DNA of 64,000 nucleotides. Source: Companilactobacillus huachuanensis (GTDB lineage: Bacteria; Bacillota; Bacilli; Lactobacillales; Lactobacillaceae). The DNA is taken from the NCBI RefSeq assembly GCF_005404815.1, contig NZ_BJDF01000005.1:51673-115672 (forward strand), in the 5' to 3' direction. Every line of letters starts with the position of its first letter. Position 1 is the stretch's first letter. Positions 16,386 to 26,312 of this stretch are shown here, piece after piece. Both the position numbers and the translations under genes were made by a program. The notes under the pieces were generated by a model. It was not told where the DNA came from, ran no database searches, and saw only the letters and a list, made by a program, of their open reading frames with translations.

Positions 16386-18587
16386 TCAATTTGCTTTAAT
16401 CTCAAATAAACTACTTTCAAAGTCACTCTTTTTGGTCTTTTGACTACTAAAACGGACTGGTAAGCCAATTTTCATTAACTCATCACCATACAAATCATAA
16501 GAATCATTAATAGTATATTTAGTTTTAGTATCCAATCCATCTAATCTTACTTGGTCATAACCCATATTTGGATGACTTAGTCCTTTAAAATAACATACTA
16601 GAGCTTGCTTTTGATTCACCGAAGTAACCATCCAAGCATCAGTTCCTTCCAAACGAGTATTTAGGCGATAAAAATTTCCATGGGTAATCAGTTCATCATA
16701 CTTTTTCTTTAATTTAATCTGACGCTTTACTTCTGCTTGTTCCTCAGACGACAAATCTAGTAGATTCATTTCATATCCAAAGGTCCCAAACAAGGCAACA
16801 TTTCCTCTTGATTGCAATGACGTTATTCGACCCGTTTGGTGATTAGGTGACACTGAAACATGTGTACCAATGGATCTGAGTGGATAAACATAAGATTCTC
16901 CGGCTTGAATTTGATGTCTTTCATAGGCATCTGTATCGTCACTACCCCAAGTTTGCGGCGCATAGTATAACATCCCTAAATCAAATCTACCGCCGCCACT
17001 CGCACAAGATTCAATCAATAATTTTGGATACTTTTTTAACAGACGCTCATACAAATCATAAACTCCTAAAATATACCGATGGAAAAATTCACCCTGCTGA
17101 TCAGAGTTCAAGTAATTTGAGTAAGGTTCTGTAATATTCCGATTCATATCCCATTTAAGGTATTCAATTTTGGTACTAGATAAAATTTTATCCATCTGCC
17201 CAAAAATATTATCAATTACTTTGGGATTACTAAAATCCAACAAATATTCATTTCGACCTAAACTATATGATTTATTTTTTACACCAATTATCCATTCCGG
17301 ATGTTCCTTAAAAATGGGAGTATCATCAGAAACTGCCTCCGGTTCAAACCATAATCCAAAATCCATACCTAATGCATGAATTTTCTGTGAGATAAAATCT
17401 AATCCATGTGGTAACTTATCAAAATTCACTCGCCAATCACCTAGTGAACCCTTCTCACCATTACGTTGTGCAAACCACCCATCATCTAAAACAAAAAGGT
17501 CACAACCAAGAGTGGCCGCTTTAGTGGCTAAATCAATAATTTTACTTTCATTAAAATCAAAATACGTTGCTTCCCAATTATTAATAAGGACTGGAGGTTT
17601 TACATCTTTCCACTTAAATTCAATCAAATGATCTCTAATCAAATTATGGAAAGTTTGACTCATCTGATTTAATCCATTACTAGAAAATGTCAAAATCGAT
17701 TGTGGTGTCGTAAAACTTTCTCCAGCCTTCAATTCCCATTTAAAGTGTTCATCGTTGATCCCCGTCAATATTCTGACTACACCATAAGAATCTAGCTCAA
17801 CGGTTTCCTTATGATTACCACTATAAATAGTAGAAATTCCATAAGCTACACCACTACTTTGGGTTGTTTCCGGATTAACCAACGCAATAAATGGATCATG
17901 GACATGACCACTAGCACCTCGAGAACTGCTAATTTCTTTAATTCCCTGATGAATTGATTCCCGATTCACATGCTTTTCTCGAGCCCAATTGCCATTTAGA
18001 GTAATTAATTCAAATTGTTCATTGGGAATATCCAAACAGTTACTCTTGATATTTTCTAAATTGTAAATTTTCTTCCCATTATTTTTAATCGTTGCATTTT
18101 TGATTATACTGGCATTATTCAAATCAATCGTATAATTAAGACTTAATTCTAGGTCGCTATACTGATCCTTTAGACTAATTATCAGTGTCTGACATTCATC
18201 ATTTTTATATCTAACATGGGGTAAATTTTTGATTTCTAACGCTCCATCAATAATTTTATAACCGACATATTCAAAGTTGGAAATACTATCTCCGGTCGGA
18301 TAATCAATCTCAAAAGCGGGCATCCGATAATCACTAGTTCCATATTCTGGGTATTCTTGCATCAACTTTGACAATGATGAATTATCATCACCAACAATTC
18401 TTTTCTCTCCCCATGCAAAACTAGTCTGAATAGTATTTTCAATTGTTCGATGTGAGGATATTTTGTCGCCAAAATAAATATGCTCTAGCTTATTCATTCT
18501 CGGCATAACTCGAAAAATGTAACTTATTTTCTGGTTACTCAGATAAAATATTCTTCTCTTTTGATCAACTTGAATTAAATCAGTCAT
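16386..18587 (-). CDS. Alpha-galactosidase, GH36
   Basis: Hydrolyses alpha-1,6-galactosides such as raffinose or melibiose. The 733 residues are the full family length. Catalytic-barrel marks are LFVLDDGWFAQR (about 363-374), LWFEPEAVS, the nucleophile motif KWDMNRNI and the acid/base region WGSDDTDAYERHQIQ. No signal peptide, so it is intracellular. ATG start after AGGTGG. Last gene of a PTS-GH32-GH36 operon (spacing 20 bp), so sugar enters via the PTS and this enzyme acts inside the cell. A substrate like raffinose, or a phosphorylated galactoside, is inferred. Confidence 0.93.
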   Translation of the reverse strand: MTDLIQVDQKRRIFYLSNQKISYIFRVMPRMNKLEHIYFGDKISSHRTIENTIQTSFAWGEKRIVGDDNSSLSKLMQEYPEYGTSDYRMPAFEIDYPTGDSISNFEYVGYKIIDGALEIKNLPHVRYKNDECQTLIISLKDQYSDLELSLNYTIDLNNASIIKNATIKNNGKKIYNLENIKSNCLDIPNEQFELITLNGNWAREKHVNRESIHQGIKEISSSRGASGHVHDPFIALVNPETTQSSGVAYGISTIYSGNHKETVELDSYGVVRILTGINDEHFKWELKAGESFTTPQSILTFSSNGLNQMSQTFHNLIRDHLIEFKWKDVKPPVLINNWEATYFDFNESKIIDLATKAATLGCDLFVLDDGWFAQRNGEKGSLGDWRVNFDKLPHGLDFISQKIHALGMDFGLWFEPEAVSDDTPIFKEHPEWIIGVKNKSYSLGRNEYLLDFSNPKVIDNIFGQMDKILSSTKIEYLKWDMNRNITEPYSNYLNSDQQGEFFHRYILGVYDLYERLLKKYPKLLIESCASGGGRFDLGMLYYAPQTWGSDDTDAYERHQIQAGESYVYPLRSIGTHVSVSPNHQTGRITSLQSRGNVALFGTFGYEMNLLDLSSEEQAEVKRQIKLKKKYDELITHGNFYRLNTRLEGTDAWMVTSVNQKQALVCYFKGLSHPNMGYDQVRLDGLDTKTKYTINDSYDLYGDELMKIGLPVRFSSQKTKKSDFESSLFEIKAN

Positions 18588-18607
18588 AATTTCTACTTTT
18601 CCACCTA

Positions 18608-20122
18608 TTATTTCATTTCATATATTGAACCATCAATATTTGTTGTTCCACAGATACTATGTAAAAACATATGGATTTGATCTTCGTTTGGAAAAATTCT
18701 AGAAGTAAATACTTTCTCACCATTATTAATAAATATTTCAATTGATGAACAATCCGTATAAATTTTTAAATTTAATTTTTCAGATAATTTGTAATCAATT
18801 TTTCTAGTTACGCCATACTCAGTTGCTACTTCCACACCTGATTGTGAGCGGTCAATCATAATTTCATTTTTCTTCTTATTTAGAATGACTCTAAATCGAC
18901 GTTGATCTAACGCATCAGCAAATAAATCTAACATAAGTGCATTGGAATCATTAAATTTAACTGTTAGGTCAAACTCATTAGACATTTTTTTTAACTTAAG
19001 GTCAACTGTTTCATTCTCAAGACGTTCATTAAGTGAATGACAATTTTTTCGTAATGAATTCATTTCCTTAATCGGTATTTGATATAATTCTCCATTTTTA
19101 ATGTGCAGTTCTTTGGGAATCGTCATGCATCCCGAATAATGATATTTTTCAGTCGGATAGGCGGTTTCAGGTAATCCCATCCAAGAAATAATGATTCGTC
19201 TGCCATCAGGGGCTAACATCGTTTGACTAGCATAAAGATCAAAGCCATTATCCAATTCATTTAATGACTCATGTTTAAAATCGGTTTGTGGTAGTGAGAC
19301 CTGATCTCCCAACAAGTAGCACGTTTGATAAATATTTTGATACTGACTTCCAGAACTTTTTAATCCTTGTGGGCAAAAAATCAGCATGCCTTTGTCATCT
19401 ATTTCGAAGTAGTCCGGGCATTCCCACATATATCCCAGTTCCTCGTAATTAGTTTTTAATTCTCCTAGTGAATGCCATTTTTCAAAATCATCACTCTGGA
19501 GAATCAAAGCAGTTCCAGTCAAATTTTTTCTCTGCACTCCCAAAATCGCATAGTATTGGCTGTCCTTTTGCCAAACTTTAGGATCTCTAAAATGAGCCGT
19601 GTACCCATCAAAAGTTCCTTCAATGATTGGAGAATTACTCCTATGAACTTGATTATTCTTATCCATAAAAGCTGTTAACTGATATGGAACACGAAGCCAA
19701 TTATTATCTGTCTCAGTATTAATCCACGTATTGCCTGTGTAAAACATCAGCAACTTATCATGAACGGGAATGGCACTACCGGAATAAGTTCCATATTTAT
19801 CGTATTTCGTATCACTTTCAATAGCAGCACCTAAATCCTGCCAATTAACTAAATCATCTGAAATTAAATGTTTCCAACCATGTTGGGTATAATGTGGCGC
19901 CTTTGAAAATGCCATTGGACTCCATTGATAAAATAAATGATATTTCCCATTGAAGTAAGAAAATCCATTTGGATCTCCCAATGTACCGGATTCACTTTCA
20001 ATATGGTACGTCTGTCGATAAGGACTTGCTTGAGCAATGGACTGCTCCTTTTCAACATCTGAAATTGGCACATCAGATAGATGAGCAACCATATTTCTAA
20101 ATTCTTTGATTCTATTTGTCAT
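18608..20122 (-). CDS. scrB: Sucrose-6-phosphate hydrolase / beta-fructofuranosidase, GH32
   Basis: Splits sucrose 6-phosphate to glucose 6-phosphate and fructose in the cytoplasm. The 504-residue protein shows the GH32 nucleophile region DPNGFSYFNGKYHLFYQWSP (about 48-67), the transition-state motif FRDPKVW (about 178-184) and the acid/base motif WECPDYF (about 234-240). The C-terminal third is the usual beta-sandwich. It lies 15 bp after the PTS gene and before GH36. Activity on the phosphorylated sugar is inferred from the adjacent PTS. Confidence 0.92.
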   Translation of the reverse strand: MTNRIKEFRNMVAHLSDVPISDVEKEQSIAQASPYRQTYHIESESGTLGDPNGFSYFNGKYHLFYQWSPMAFSKAPHYTQHGWKHLISDDLVNWQDLGAAIESDTKYDKYGTYSGSAIPVHDKLLMFYTGNTWINTETDNNWLRVPYQLTAFMDKNNQVHRSNSPIIEGTFDGYTAHFRDPKVWQKDSQYYAILGVQRKNLTGTALILQSDDFEKWHSLGELKTNYEELGYMWECPDYFEIDDKGMLIFCPQGLKSSGSQYQNIYQTCYLLGDQVSLPQTDFKHESLNELDNGFDLYASQTMLAPDGRRIIISWMGLPETAYPTEKYHYSGCMTIPKELHIKNGELYQIPIKEMNSLRKNCHSLNERLENETVDLKLKKMSNEFDLTVKFNDSNALMLDLFADALDQRRFRVILNKKKNEIMIDRSQSGVEVATEYGVTRKIDYKLSEKLNLKIYTDCSSIEIFINNGEKVFTSRIFPNEDQIHMFLHSICGTTNIDGSIYEMK

Positions 20123-20137
20123 CGTATTTAACCTCGT

Positions 20138-21643
20138 TTAATCAACACTCAATTGTTCCGTGGGAACTTCGTCCACAGTCTTTTTAGTTGCGGCAACTTT
20201 AGATTTAGACGTCGAAAATTTGGATACTAACAATGATGCTAGAAAACCAACAGCGATACCTATCAAGTTAGTTAGAATATAATTGAGATAACCATTATTT
20301 TGTGGAGCAGCAATAGCAATACCAGGTAGTCCAGTCGTACCAAAAGCAACAGCCGTTAATTTTGTTAAATAGATGTAAGCTCCAGCAGTTGCACCACCGA
20401 TACAACCACCAATCAATGGATATTTATTTTTAATATTGATACCGAATAATGCTGGCTCAGAAATACCAAATAAAATTGAGAAGAATGCTGAAATTGAGAT
20501 TTCACGTGCCTTGGCATCCTTTCTATTCAAGAAGAAGTAAGCCAATACTCCGCCACCTTGACCCATTAAAGCACCTGAGAATAAGGGATTAAGAAAATCG
20601 TATTTAGTCGTTGAGATCAATTGAGTTTCAATTGCACCGAACATATTATGTAATCCTGTAATAACAATCAACTGCTGGATTCCACCGAAAATAATGTAAC
20701 CAAAGATACCTAATGATTGCGACATCCAAACTAATCCGTTGGTAATCCAAGTAGATAATGTGACTCCAATAGGTCCAACAATCATGAATAGGATAAATGA
20801 TGAAATTAAAATTGTTAACATTGGTGAAAGAACAAATTGAATGACCCCAGGTAATTTCTTTTGAAAGTAATTATCCAATTTAGCAATAACCCAGCCCATA
20901 ATTAAGGCAACAATAATTTGACCGCCAAAATTAGTTAATGATAATTTCCAACCAAAAATATTGGCAATAATTGCTTTAGCAGCACCAGTTTGAACATCGG
21001 ACATTGATGGCAAAGAGGCCGACATCATTACGGCTCCTATTGCTAGCCCCAAAACTGGTCTACCGCCATATCGTTTAGTAGCTGAATAAACAACAATCAG
21101 GGGCAACATGGCAAAAATACCGGATGATCCTAAATTTACAATCGTACTAATCCCGGAAATACCTGGAAACATTTGAACCAATGATTGTGTACCAAAGATT
21201 TTTTGAGTTAAAAGATTATTCAACCCAATTAAAATACCACCGGCCAAAATACCCGGTAAAATCTCTGTAAAAACACCTGTCAGATCATCAATAAACTTTT
21301 GAAAGAAGCTCTTTTTATCTTCCTTCTTAGAATCCTCTTTAATCGTAGTCGAACTATCAGAGTCAACGGAATAATATGGTATACCTGTATGTTGAATGAA
21401 GACATCGGTTACCTTATCAACTAATCCAGCACCAAAAATTATTTGTAATTGACTCTTATTAAGATTAACTCCCTTGACCAATTCAATTTTTGACAAGGCT
21501 TCCTTATCAATCTTACTAGTATCCTTTAAAGCAATTCTCAGCCTAGTTGCACAGTGAAAAGCCTCAATGGCATTGTCCTTTCCTCCAATTGCTGGAAGAA
21601 TTTCATCAGATATTTTCTCATATAACTTACGATCATTCTTCAT
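20138..21643 (-). CDS. PTS sucrose/alpha-glucoside-type IIBC permease
   Basis: Imports and phosphorylates a disaccharide. Residues 1-90 form the IIB domain with the phospho-cysteine motif FHCATRLRIAL (Cys29 region). Residues about 115-480 form the glucose-superfamily IIC membrane domain, including ITGLHNMFGAIE and GISEPALFG. There is no fused IIA domain, so IIA must come from elsewhere; the IIABC at 49588-51552 could donate it. First gene of the operon with GH32 and GH36. The promoter overlaps a perfect cre site, and an AraC-type regulator is divergent. Sucrose or a sucrose-containing galactoside is the inferred substrate. Confidence 0.9.
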   Translation of the reverse strand: MKNDRKLYEKISDEILPAIGGKDNAIEAFHCATRLRIALKDTSKIDKEALSKIELVKGVNLNKSQLQIIFGAGLVDKVTDVFIQHTGIPYYSVDSDSSTTIKEDSKKEDKKSFFQKFIDDLTGVFTEILPGILAGGILIGLNNLLTQKIFGTQSLVQMFPGISGISTIVNLGSSGIFAMLPLIVVYSATKRYGGRPVLGLAIGAVMMSASLPSMSDVQTGAAKAIIANIFGWKLSLTNFGGQIIVALIMGWVIAKLDNYFQKKLPGVIQFVLSPMLTILISSFILFMIVGPIGVTLSTWITNGLVWMSQSLGIFGYIIFGGIQQLIVITGLHNMFGAIETQLISTTKYDFLNPLFSGALMGQGGGVLAYFFLNRKDAKAREISISAFFSILFGISEPALFGINIKNKYPLIGGCIGGATAGAYIYLTKLTAVAFGTTGLPGIAIAAPQNNGYLNYILTNLIGIAVGFLASLLVSKFSTSKSKVAATKKTVDEVPTEQLSVD

Positions 21644-21700
21644 GACTTAACTCCTCAAATTGATTTAATTTATTTTGTTCATTAATTAACTTACAAATGT

Positions 21701-21728
21701 ATTCTACAGCTAGAGTAAGCGGTTTCAA
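21701..21728 (-). promoter_or_regulatory. Operon promoter with cre site on the -35 box
   Basis: On the minus strand the promoter reads TTGAAA (21723-21728), 16 bp, TAGAAT (21701-21706). The cre sequence TTGAAACCGCTTACT (21714-21728) fits WTGNAANCGNWNNCW at every fixed position and begins at the -35 box, so CcpA binding should block polymerase. It may also affect the divergent regulator gene, whose TATAAT lies at 21744-21749. Confidence 0.8.
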
Positions 21729-21777
21729 ATGTTATAATGTTGCTATAATATGTCGAAATGTTGAATGGTAAATAATA

Positions 21778-22596
21778 ATGAAAAAGAATTTTGTCTTCAG
21801 TAATGAAAAATATAATCCATATCTATATCTAACATCTGGTGGTTACGAGGCCACTGTTCCTTCACATCGTTATGGACCATTAGGTAGATCCGGATATATG
21901 TTGCATTATATTTCCGATGGCAAAGGCGTCTTTATTAGCAATGATGTTAAATATCATTTAAAAAAGGGAGATTTTATATATATCGAACCAAATAAAACAG
22001 TTACTATGATTGCTGATAAAAATGATCCTTGGAGTTTTTATTGGATCCGATTCACTGGTGAATTACTCAAACAATACATGTCCCAAATTGATATTTCTTA
22101 TAAAAATCCTGTTTTCTCTATAAAAGATACGCCAGTTGTACCACAAAAAATTGTTGAAATAGTAAATTATTCTCAAGAGAAAAATAGTAGTGACTTCTTA
22201 TATTCAGCCAAGCTCCTAAAAATTCTTAACTCACTATGTAACGCTTTTCCAAGTGATTCCAACAGCCATTCATCAGATCCAGATAAATTGTATACGCAAG
22301 CTTTATATTACATCAGAAATAATTATGAATCCGCCATTACAATTAATGATGTTGTTGAATATTTAAATGTCGACCGAACTTATCTATTTAAACTTTTTAA
22401 GGAAAATATGAATATCGGTCCAAAGGAATACTTGACCAAATATCGACTTAAGAAAGCTACGGAACTACTAAAGGTTTCTAGCGAATCAATTACTTTTATC
22501 GCCCAGTCATGTGGTTTTTCGACTTATCAACGTTTCACTAGAATTTTTCATAAATATATTGGCTGTACACCATCTGAATACAAAGATAATCATTAG
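21778..22596 (+). CDS. AraC-family sugar regulator (MsmR/RafR-like)
   Basis: A 272-residue regulator. The N-terminal cupin sugar-sensing domain (about 10-150, with HYISDGKGVFISN and KKGDFIYIEP) is followed by two helix-turn-helix units (about 175-270) with INDVVEYLNVDRTYLFKLFK and IAQSCGFSTYQRFTRIFHKY. It is divergent from the PTS-GH32-GH36 operon with 134 bp between starts, and most probably activates it in response to an alpha-galactoside, as MsmR/RafR do. The ribosome site is weak (AATGG), suggesting low expression. Confidence 0.87.
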   Translation: MKKNFVFSNEKYNPYLYLTSGGYEATVPSHRYGPLGRSGYMLHYISDGKGVFISNDVKYHLKKGDFIYIEPNKTVTMIADKNDPWSFYWIRFTGELLKQYMSQIDISYKNPVFSIKDTPVVPQKIVEIVNYSQEKNSSDFLYSAKLLKILNSLCNAFPSDSNSHSSDPDKLYTQALYYIRNNYESAITINDVVEYLNVDRTYLFKLFKENMNIGPKEYLTKYRLKKATELLKVSSESITFIAQSCGFSTYQRFTRIFHKYIGCTPSEYKDNH

Positions 22597-22645
22597 TAAC
22601 AATCTGACATGACTAAGTTAAATCCAACTTCATAAAAATTATACA

Positions 22646-22687
22646 AAAAAGGTTGATGCCGTTTTTTTTAACGACATCAACCTTTTC
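22646..22687. terminator. Bidirectional terminator
   Basis: Stem AAAAGGTTGATG/CATCAACCTTTT between two convergent genes, with A- and T-runs on both sides. Confidence 0.8.
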
Positions 22688-22702
22688 CCATTATAAAAGC
22701 AT

Positions 22703-23278
22703 CTAGTTATTATCTTCGTCTAGTTTTTTAATAAGCTTAGCTGGAACTCCACCAACCAAGCTATTATCAGGAACATCCTTAGTAACCACGGCCCCAGCAG
22801 CAATCACTACATTATTACCAATGGTTACACCAGGCATGATTGACACTTTTCCACCGATCCAGACATCGTTGCCAATTGTCACTGGAAATCCCTTACCCAA
22901 GTATTCTCGACGACCTTTGGCTGTCATGGGATGATTAACTGTATAAATATCAACATTAGGACCAATCATGACATTATTTCCGATATTAACGGGAGCAATG
23001 TCTAAAATCGTCAAGTTATAATTGCTCAAGAAATCATTGCCAACATGAATATTCTTTCCGTTATCACAATTAAACCGGCTTTGAACAGAAATATTTTTCC
23101 CATATGATCCCAAAATCTCTTTGATTTTTGAGGTCTGATTTTCGGGTTCAGTTGCTGAAATTTCATTAAATTCCTGACAAAGTTTGGCTGCATTGGCTTT
23201 TCTCTGAACTACTTCGTCATCCAAAAAGTAATACCACTCACCATTATCTAATTTCTCTATCTCACGCATATATTTCAC
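22703..23278 (-). CDS. Maltose/galactoside O-acetyltransferase-type sugar acetyltransferase
   Basis: A left-handed beta-helix acetyltransferase of 191 residues. An N-terminal sugar-acetyltransferase segment ([20 protein letters not shown]) precedes hexapeptide repeats, among them [20 protein letters not shown] and the catalytic His region YTVNHPM. Transfers acetyl from acetyl-CoA to a sugar in the cytoplasm, thought to detoxify non-metabolisable sugars. ATG start after GAGGTG. A paralogue lies at 61626-62234. Confidence 0.9.
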   Translation of the reverse strand: MKYMREIEKLDNGEWYYFLDDEVVQRKANAAKLCQEFNEISATEPENQTSKIKEILGSYGKNISVQSRFNCDNGKNIHVGNDFLSNYNLTILDIAPVNIGNNVMIGPNVDIYTVNHPMTAKGRREYLGKGFPVTIGNDVWIGGKVSIMPGVTIGNNVVIAAGAVVTKDVPDNSLVGGVPAKLIKKLDEDNN

Positions 23279-23320
23279 CTCAATTAATAATTTAACACTT
23301 TGCGTTTGCTCGAGGTCAAA

Positions 23321-24148
23321 TTAATTGGTGTGCTTATAATTTCGTTGCTTCTTATAATGATGATAATTCTTCTGATGTGCGTTTGATACAGCGGGAACTT
23401 TGAGATTACGATCAACTTTCGAACGACCGGTTGCATAGTCAAATTCGATGTTATTCTGAATGTTCCACAAATAACGATTGAATTTCAAACTACCATCAGT
23501 CGATATTGCTTGAACCCAGACCCCTCGGGCCATTAACTCTTGCCCACGAAAAATCGGAGTCACCTTATAAATAACTTTCTTATTTTGAGCAAGCGCATCT
23601 CGAACCTTTTGTTCCACTTGCGTCATCGTCTTTTGATTTGAAAATTCCGTCTGTGTAAATAAATTATAAGGATTATCAATACTACCAAGCTCACCTTGCT
23701 GCGTTTGACCAGACTTGTTTAAATTAAAAGTCATTGTGTATGCAATCAAATGACCGCGATTTTGAGGGATAACTCGCATATTGTCGACATACTTTGGTTC
23801 ATTATGCCAACCGGTTGGACGCCATACTTGTTCAGTTCTAGTATTGGATCTACCTAAATTGTTACGGGTTAAATATGCAGTTGCTGTTTTCGTTCGATTT
23901 AAGTTATCCAGTCCACTGTAATCAATATGGGATTGATCAAAATCAGTCTTTTTAATATTAGAAGGTTTATCGTTGTTGATAATTTTAACTGGCTTTTCAC
24001 CTGATTTATAAGTCCAGCCACTAATCTGTTTTGTTGTTATTTCTGATTGTTTCACAGTTGATGTGGTCGTGTTTTGACTGGCTGAAGTTGTAGAACACCC
24101 CGCCAAAAACAAGGGTGTCAGTAATAACAGTAGCATGCTCTTTCGCAA
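23321..24148 (-). CDS. DNA/RNA non-specific endonuclease, predicted lipoprotein
   Basis: The N-terminus has a lipoprotein signal ending LFLAGCST (lipobox Cys about 18), so the mature 258-residue enzyme should be tethered outside the membrane. The fold is the beta-beta-alpha-metal NUC1/EndA type: NRGHLIAYTMTFN (about 129-141) corresponds to the DRGH motif with Asn for Asp, followed by the downstream metal-ligand region DNPYNLFTQTEFSNQ. Start is TTG, seven bases after GGGGGA. Likely roles are nutrient scavenging or processing of extracellular DNA. It precedes nothing on its strand; a small ABC system lies 12 bp upstream. Confidence 0.85.
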   Translation of the reverse strand: MRKSMLLLLLTPLFLAGCSTTSASQNTTTSTVKQSEITTKQISGWTYKSGEKPVKIINNDKPSNIKKTDFDQSHIDYSGLDNLNRTKTATAYLTRNNLGRSNTRTEQVWRPTGWHNEPKYVDNMRVIPQNRGHLIAYTMTFNLNKSGQTQQGELGSIDNPYNLFTQTEFSNQKTMTQVEQKVRDALAQNKKVIYKVTPIFRGQELMARGVWVQAISTDGSLKFNRYLWNIQNNIEFDYATGRSKVDRNLKVPAVSNAHQKNYHHYKKQRNYKHTN

Positions 24149-24160
24149 ATTTATTTCCCC

Positions 24161-24775
24161 CTAAAATGCCATTTGTGATTTAATTTTCAAATAATTATCG
24201 GCCAGAATTTCTCGCGAATCTTTAATGTAATTAACATTATCAATGTCACAAATATTGTCCAACTTATTGGTCGTAATGATGATAGTTTTATTCATTTCCT
24301 CAGTCATCTCACGCAACCAATTAAACACCGTTTGGGAATCATCTAATCCAATTCCAACATCTGGTTCATCAAACAAATATAATTCTTTATCAACCATCAA
24401 GTTCATATAAATCAGAACTAACTTTCTTTCATTATCTGCCAACTCATTGAAATGCTTATGTAGTAAATTACGAATTTGTTCGGGAATTTCTAAATTTAAA
24501 GTTTCATTTAATTGACGAACAAACGACAATATCTCTAAAATTGTTAATCCAACACGAAATTCATTATCCTGTGCTAAATAAGCAATCTTTTTAAAATTCG
24601 GGAAACCAATAAAATTTCCGCCACGCTTAGTATCTGCAATCTTGTCTAGCAGCGTTGTTTTACCGATACTTTTTTCCCCTAAGATAAAGTTTAACTGACA
24701 ATCTTCAAAATAGAAATTAACATCTTCAAATAAAAAGTTCTTTTTATATCGGCAATAAAAATTCTCAATTTTCAT
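24161..24775 (-). CDS. Small ABC transporter ATP-binding protein with divergent signature
   Basis: A 204-residue ATPase. Walker A is GEKSIGKTTLLD (about 33-44) and Walker B is LYLFDEPDVGIG (catalytic Glu present). The LSGGQ signature is replaced by LADNERKLVLIYMN, and there is a late TTNKLDNI in place of the H-loop. So it is clearly an ABC domain but a divergent one. It begins immediately after the stop of the permease gene (TAGATG junction) with no ribosome site of its own, implying translational coupling. The export substrate is unknown; lantibiotic-immunity-like or peptide export is possible. Confidence 0.78.
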   Translation of the reverse strand: MKIENFYCRYKKNFLFEDVNFYFEDCQLNFILGEKSIGKTTLLDKIADTKRGGNFIGFPNFKKIAYLAQDNEFRVGLTILEILSFVRQLNETLNLEIPEQIRNLLHKHFNELADNERKLVLIYMNLMVDKELYLFDEPDVGIGLDDSQTVFNWLREMTEEMNKTIIITTNKLDNICDIDNVNYIKDSREILADNYLKIKSQMAF

Positions 24776-25480
24776 CTATTTCAAATGACTTTTAATCGAA
24801 ATTCCTTTAAAAATCATTCCTCCCATTAATAAGTATCCGCTAGCAATAACACTCAAAAAAATAATCTCACGAAACGAACTACAATGAATGTTATACAGCT
24901 CATAAATCAGCTGAAACGGGTTAATAATTGTTAAAACATAATTCAACAATCCGTGTGGACGTAATCCTAATAGCAAGATGCCAATAATAAAAAATCCACT
25001 AATCATAAGATTGAATATTCCCTGTCTTAATTTCAAAAGCAATAATCCCGACATCATCGCTGAACACAGCAACGCTGAAAGAAACGAGACTAAGAAACCA
25101 TATACGAAAGTAACTGCAGAGACATGTGTAATAAATAAAGTGACAATCAAGTTAAATAAAAATATTTCTAATTGAATCACTAAGAATTGGACTAATAAAT
25201 TGGCCAAAACAATTGAATGCTTCGACCCAATTAAGTAAGTTAACGTTTTAAAAAATCCACTTTCACGTAATCGAATCAAGTTGATTAAAAAACCATTGAA
25301 AACAGTCGTCACAACAATATATGACCAGTAGATGTACAGCGCCTCATTATCCTGAAAATCTTCTGTTTTATTAAGAAAGACCATTATTATCGGTGCAATT
25401 AGCGTATAAATGAAATAGAATCTTTCTTTCATGGCAATCCGAGTTTGGATTTTAAAAATAGCTAAATCATTTTCGAACAT
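24776..25480 (-). CDS. ABC-2 type permease, partner of the small ATPase
   Basis: A 234-residue membrane protein with six hydrophobic segments (about 18-35, 45-70, 90-120, 125-150, 155-175, 205-225) and no other motif I know. ATG after AGGGAG. Together with the adjoining ATPase it forms a minimal two-gene exporter; the lipoprotein nuclease follows in the same direction after 12 bp, so the three may be one transcript. The substrate is not visible. Confidence 0.75.
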   Translation of the reverse strand: MFENDLAIFKIQTRIAMKERFYFIYTLIAPIIMVFLNKTEDFQDNEALYIYWSYIVVTTVFNGFLINLIRLRESGFFKTLTYLIGSKHSIVLANLLVQFLVIQLEIFLFNLIVTLFITHVSAVTFVYGFLVSFLSALLCSAMMSGLLLLKLRQGIFNLMISGFFIIGILLLGLRPHGLLNYVLTIINPFQLIYELYNIHCSSFREIIFLSVIASGYLLMGGMIFKGISIKSHLK

Positions 25481-25687
25481 TAAATTCTCCCTATCTTTAT
25501 CTGTTCAAACATTAGTAAAAATTAATATATTTTAATCAAACTGTCAATTGGCATTCTGGTATAAAAGTTTATGAATTAGTTATTTATTTCAAATTGATTT
25601 AAAAATCATTTCATTTGAGTAACAATAGTGTCATTTCAATAAAAATCGGGTATGATATTGAAAGAAAATTTTGACGGGGAAAAGCCT

Positions 25688-25999
25688 ATGAATTACTTAC
25701 TACTACTAGTGTCAATCGGTTTTGAAGTTTTAGGGACTTCACTTTTAAAGAAGACAGACGGATTTAGCAACCTTTGGCCTACTTTAGGAACGTTGGCCTC
25801 ATATTTTATCTGCCTCTTCGTACTTTCACACGTTTTAAAACGACTACCACTTAGTTTGACTTATGCCACTTGGGGTAGCGTTGGATTAGTTCTTGTGACT
25901 GTTGCCGGAATCGTTTTTTATAACGAAACAATCTCCATCCCATCTATTGCCGGACTTATTTTAGTTATCTCCGGCACTGTTTTAATTAATGTCTTTTAA
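25688..25999 (+). CDS. SMR-family efflux protein (SugE/EmrE-like)
   Basis: A 103-residue, four-helix small multidrug resistance protein; the TM1 glutamate is present in VSIGFEVLGTSLLKKTDGF, and TYATWGSVGLV follows in the expected place. Exports cationic compounds (guanidinium or quaternary ammonium) by proton antiport. The frame opens at 25652, but the ATG at 25688 follows GACGGGGAAAAG and gives the family's normal N-terminus. I looked for a guanidine riboswitch in the leader and found none. Element A6 starts about 20 bp after the stop. Confidence 0.88.
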   Translation: MNYLLLLVSIGFEVLGTSLLKKTDGFSNLWPTLGTLASYFICLFVLSHVLKRLPLSLTYATWGSVGLVLVTVAGIVFYNETISIPSIAGLILVISGTVLINVF

Positions 26000-26014
26000 T
26001 GATGTTCTGAAAAT

Positions 26015-26310
26015 CATTGTTATGAAGTTTTAGTTAATTATGCCGTTTCCAGAGCTGAGAGTAATCATCTGTTGCGCGGAACGGCCCGAGCCAAAGTACA
26101 GTCTCGGACCTCGGTTGAAGCCTCACCACAAACCGGTAAGTCTCCAACACGCCCGGTGGTGTAAGAGCTGAAGCTCTAACGCCACTTTCGCTACAGATGA
26201 TTACTCTCAACTCTTACAACTAGTTTGTTTTCTAATGATACGGAAAATAAAATTAACGATTTTGATTATCTAAATAAATTGGCTCAAGGTCTGTAACAAC
26301 ACTGATCATA
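26015..26310 (-). repeat. Family A element copy A6 (minus orientation)
   Basis: A full core in minus orientation. It begins ATGCCGTTTCCAGAGCTGAG at about 26040 and ends AACTCTTACAACTAG at 26223. P3 is of another type, CTTACC opposite GGTGAG, with the pairing kept by a wobble. The left arm follows up to about 26310. Both terminal repeats are decayed. The stop codon of the SMR gene is about 20 bp away on the right-end side, the same polarity as for other copies. Confidence 0.8.
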
Positions 26311-26312
26311 GC

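Noticed and set aside
25560..25690. Guanidine riboswitch before the SMR efflux gene (an ACGGGG word is present)
   Set aside because: The required paired hairpins or ykkC stems are not there; the word is part of the ribosome site.
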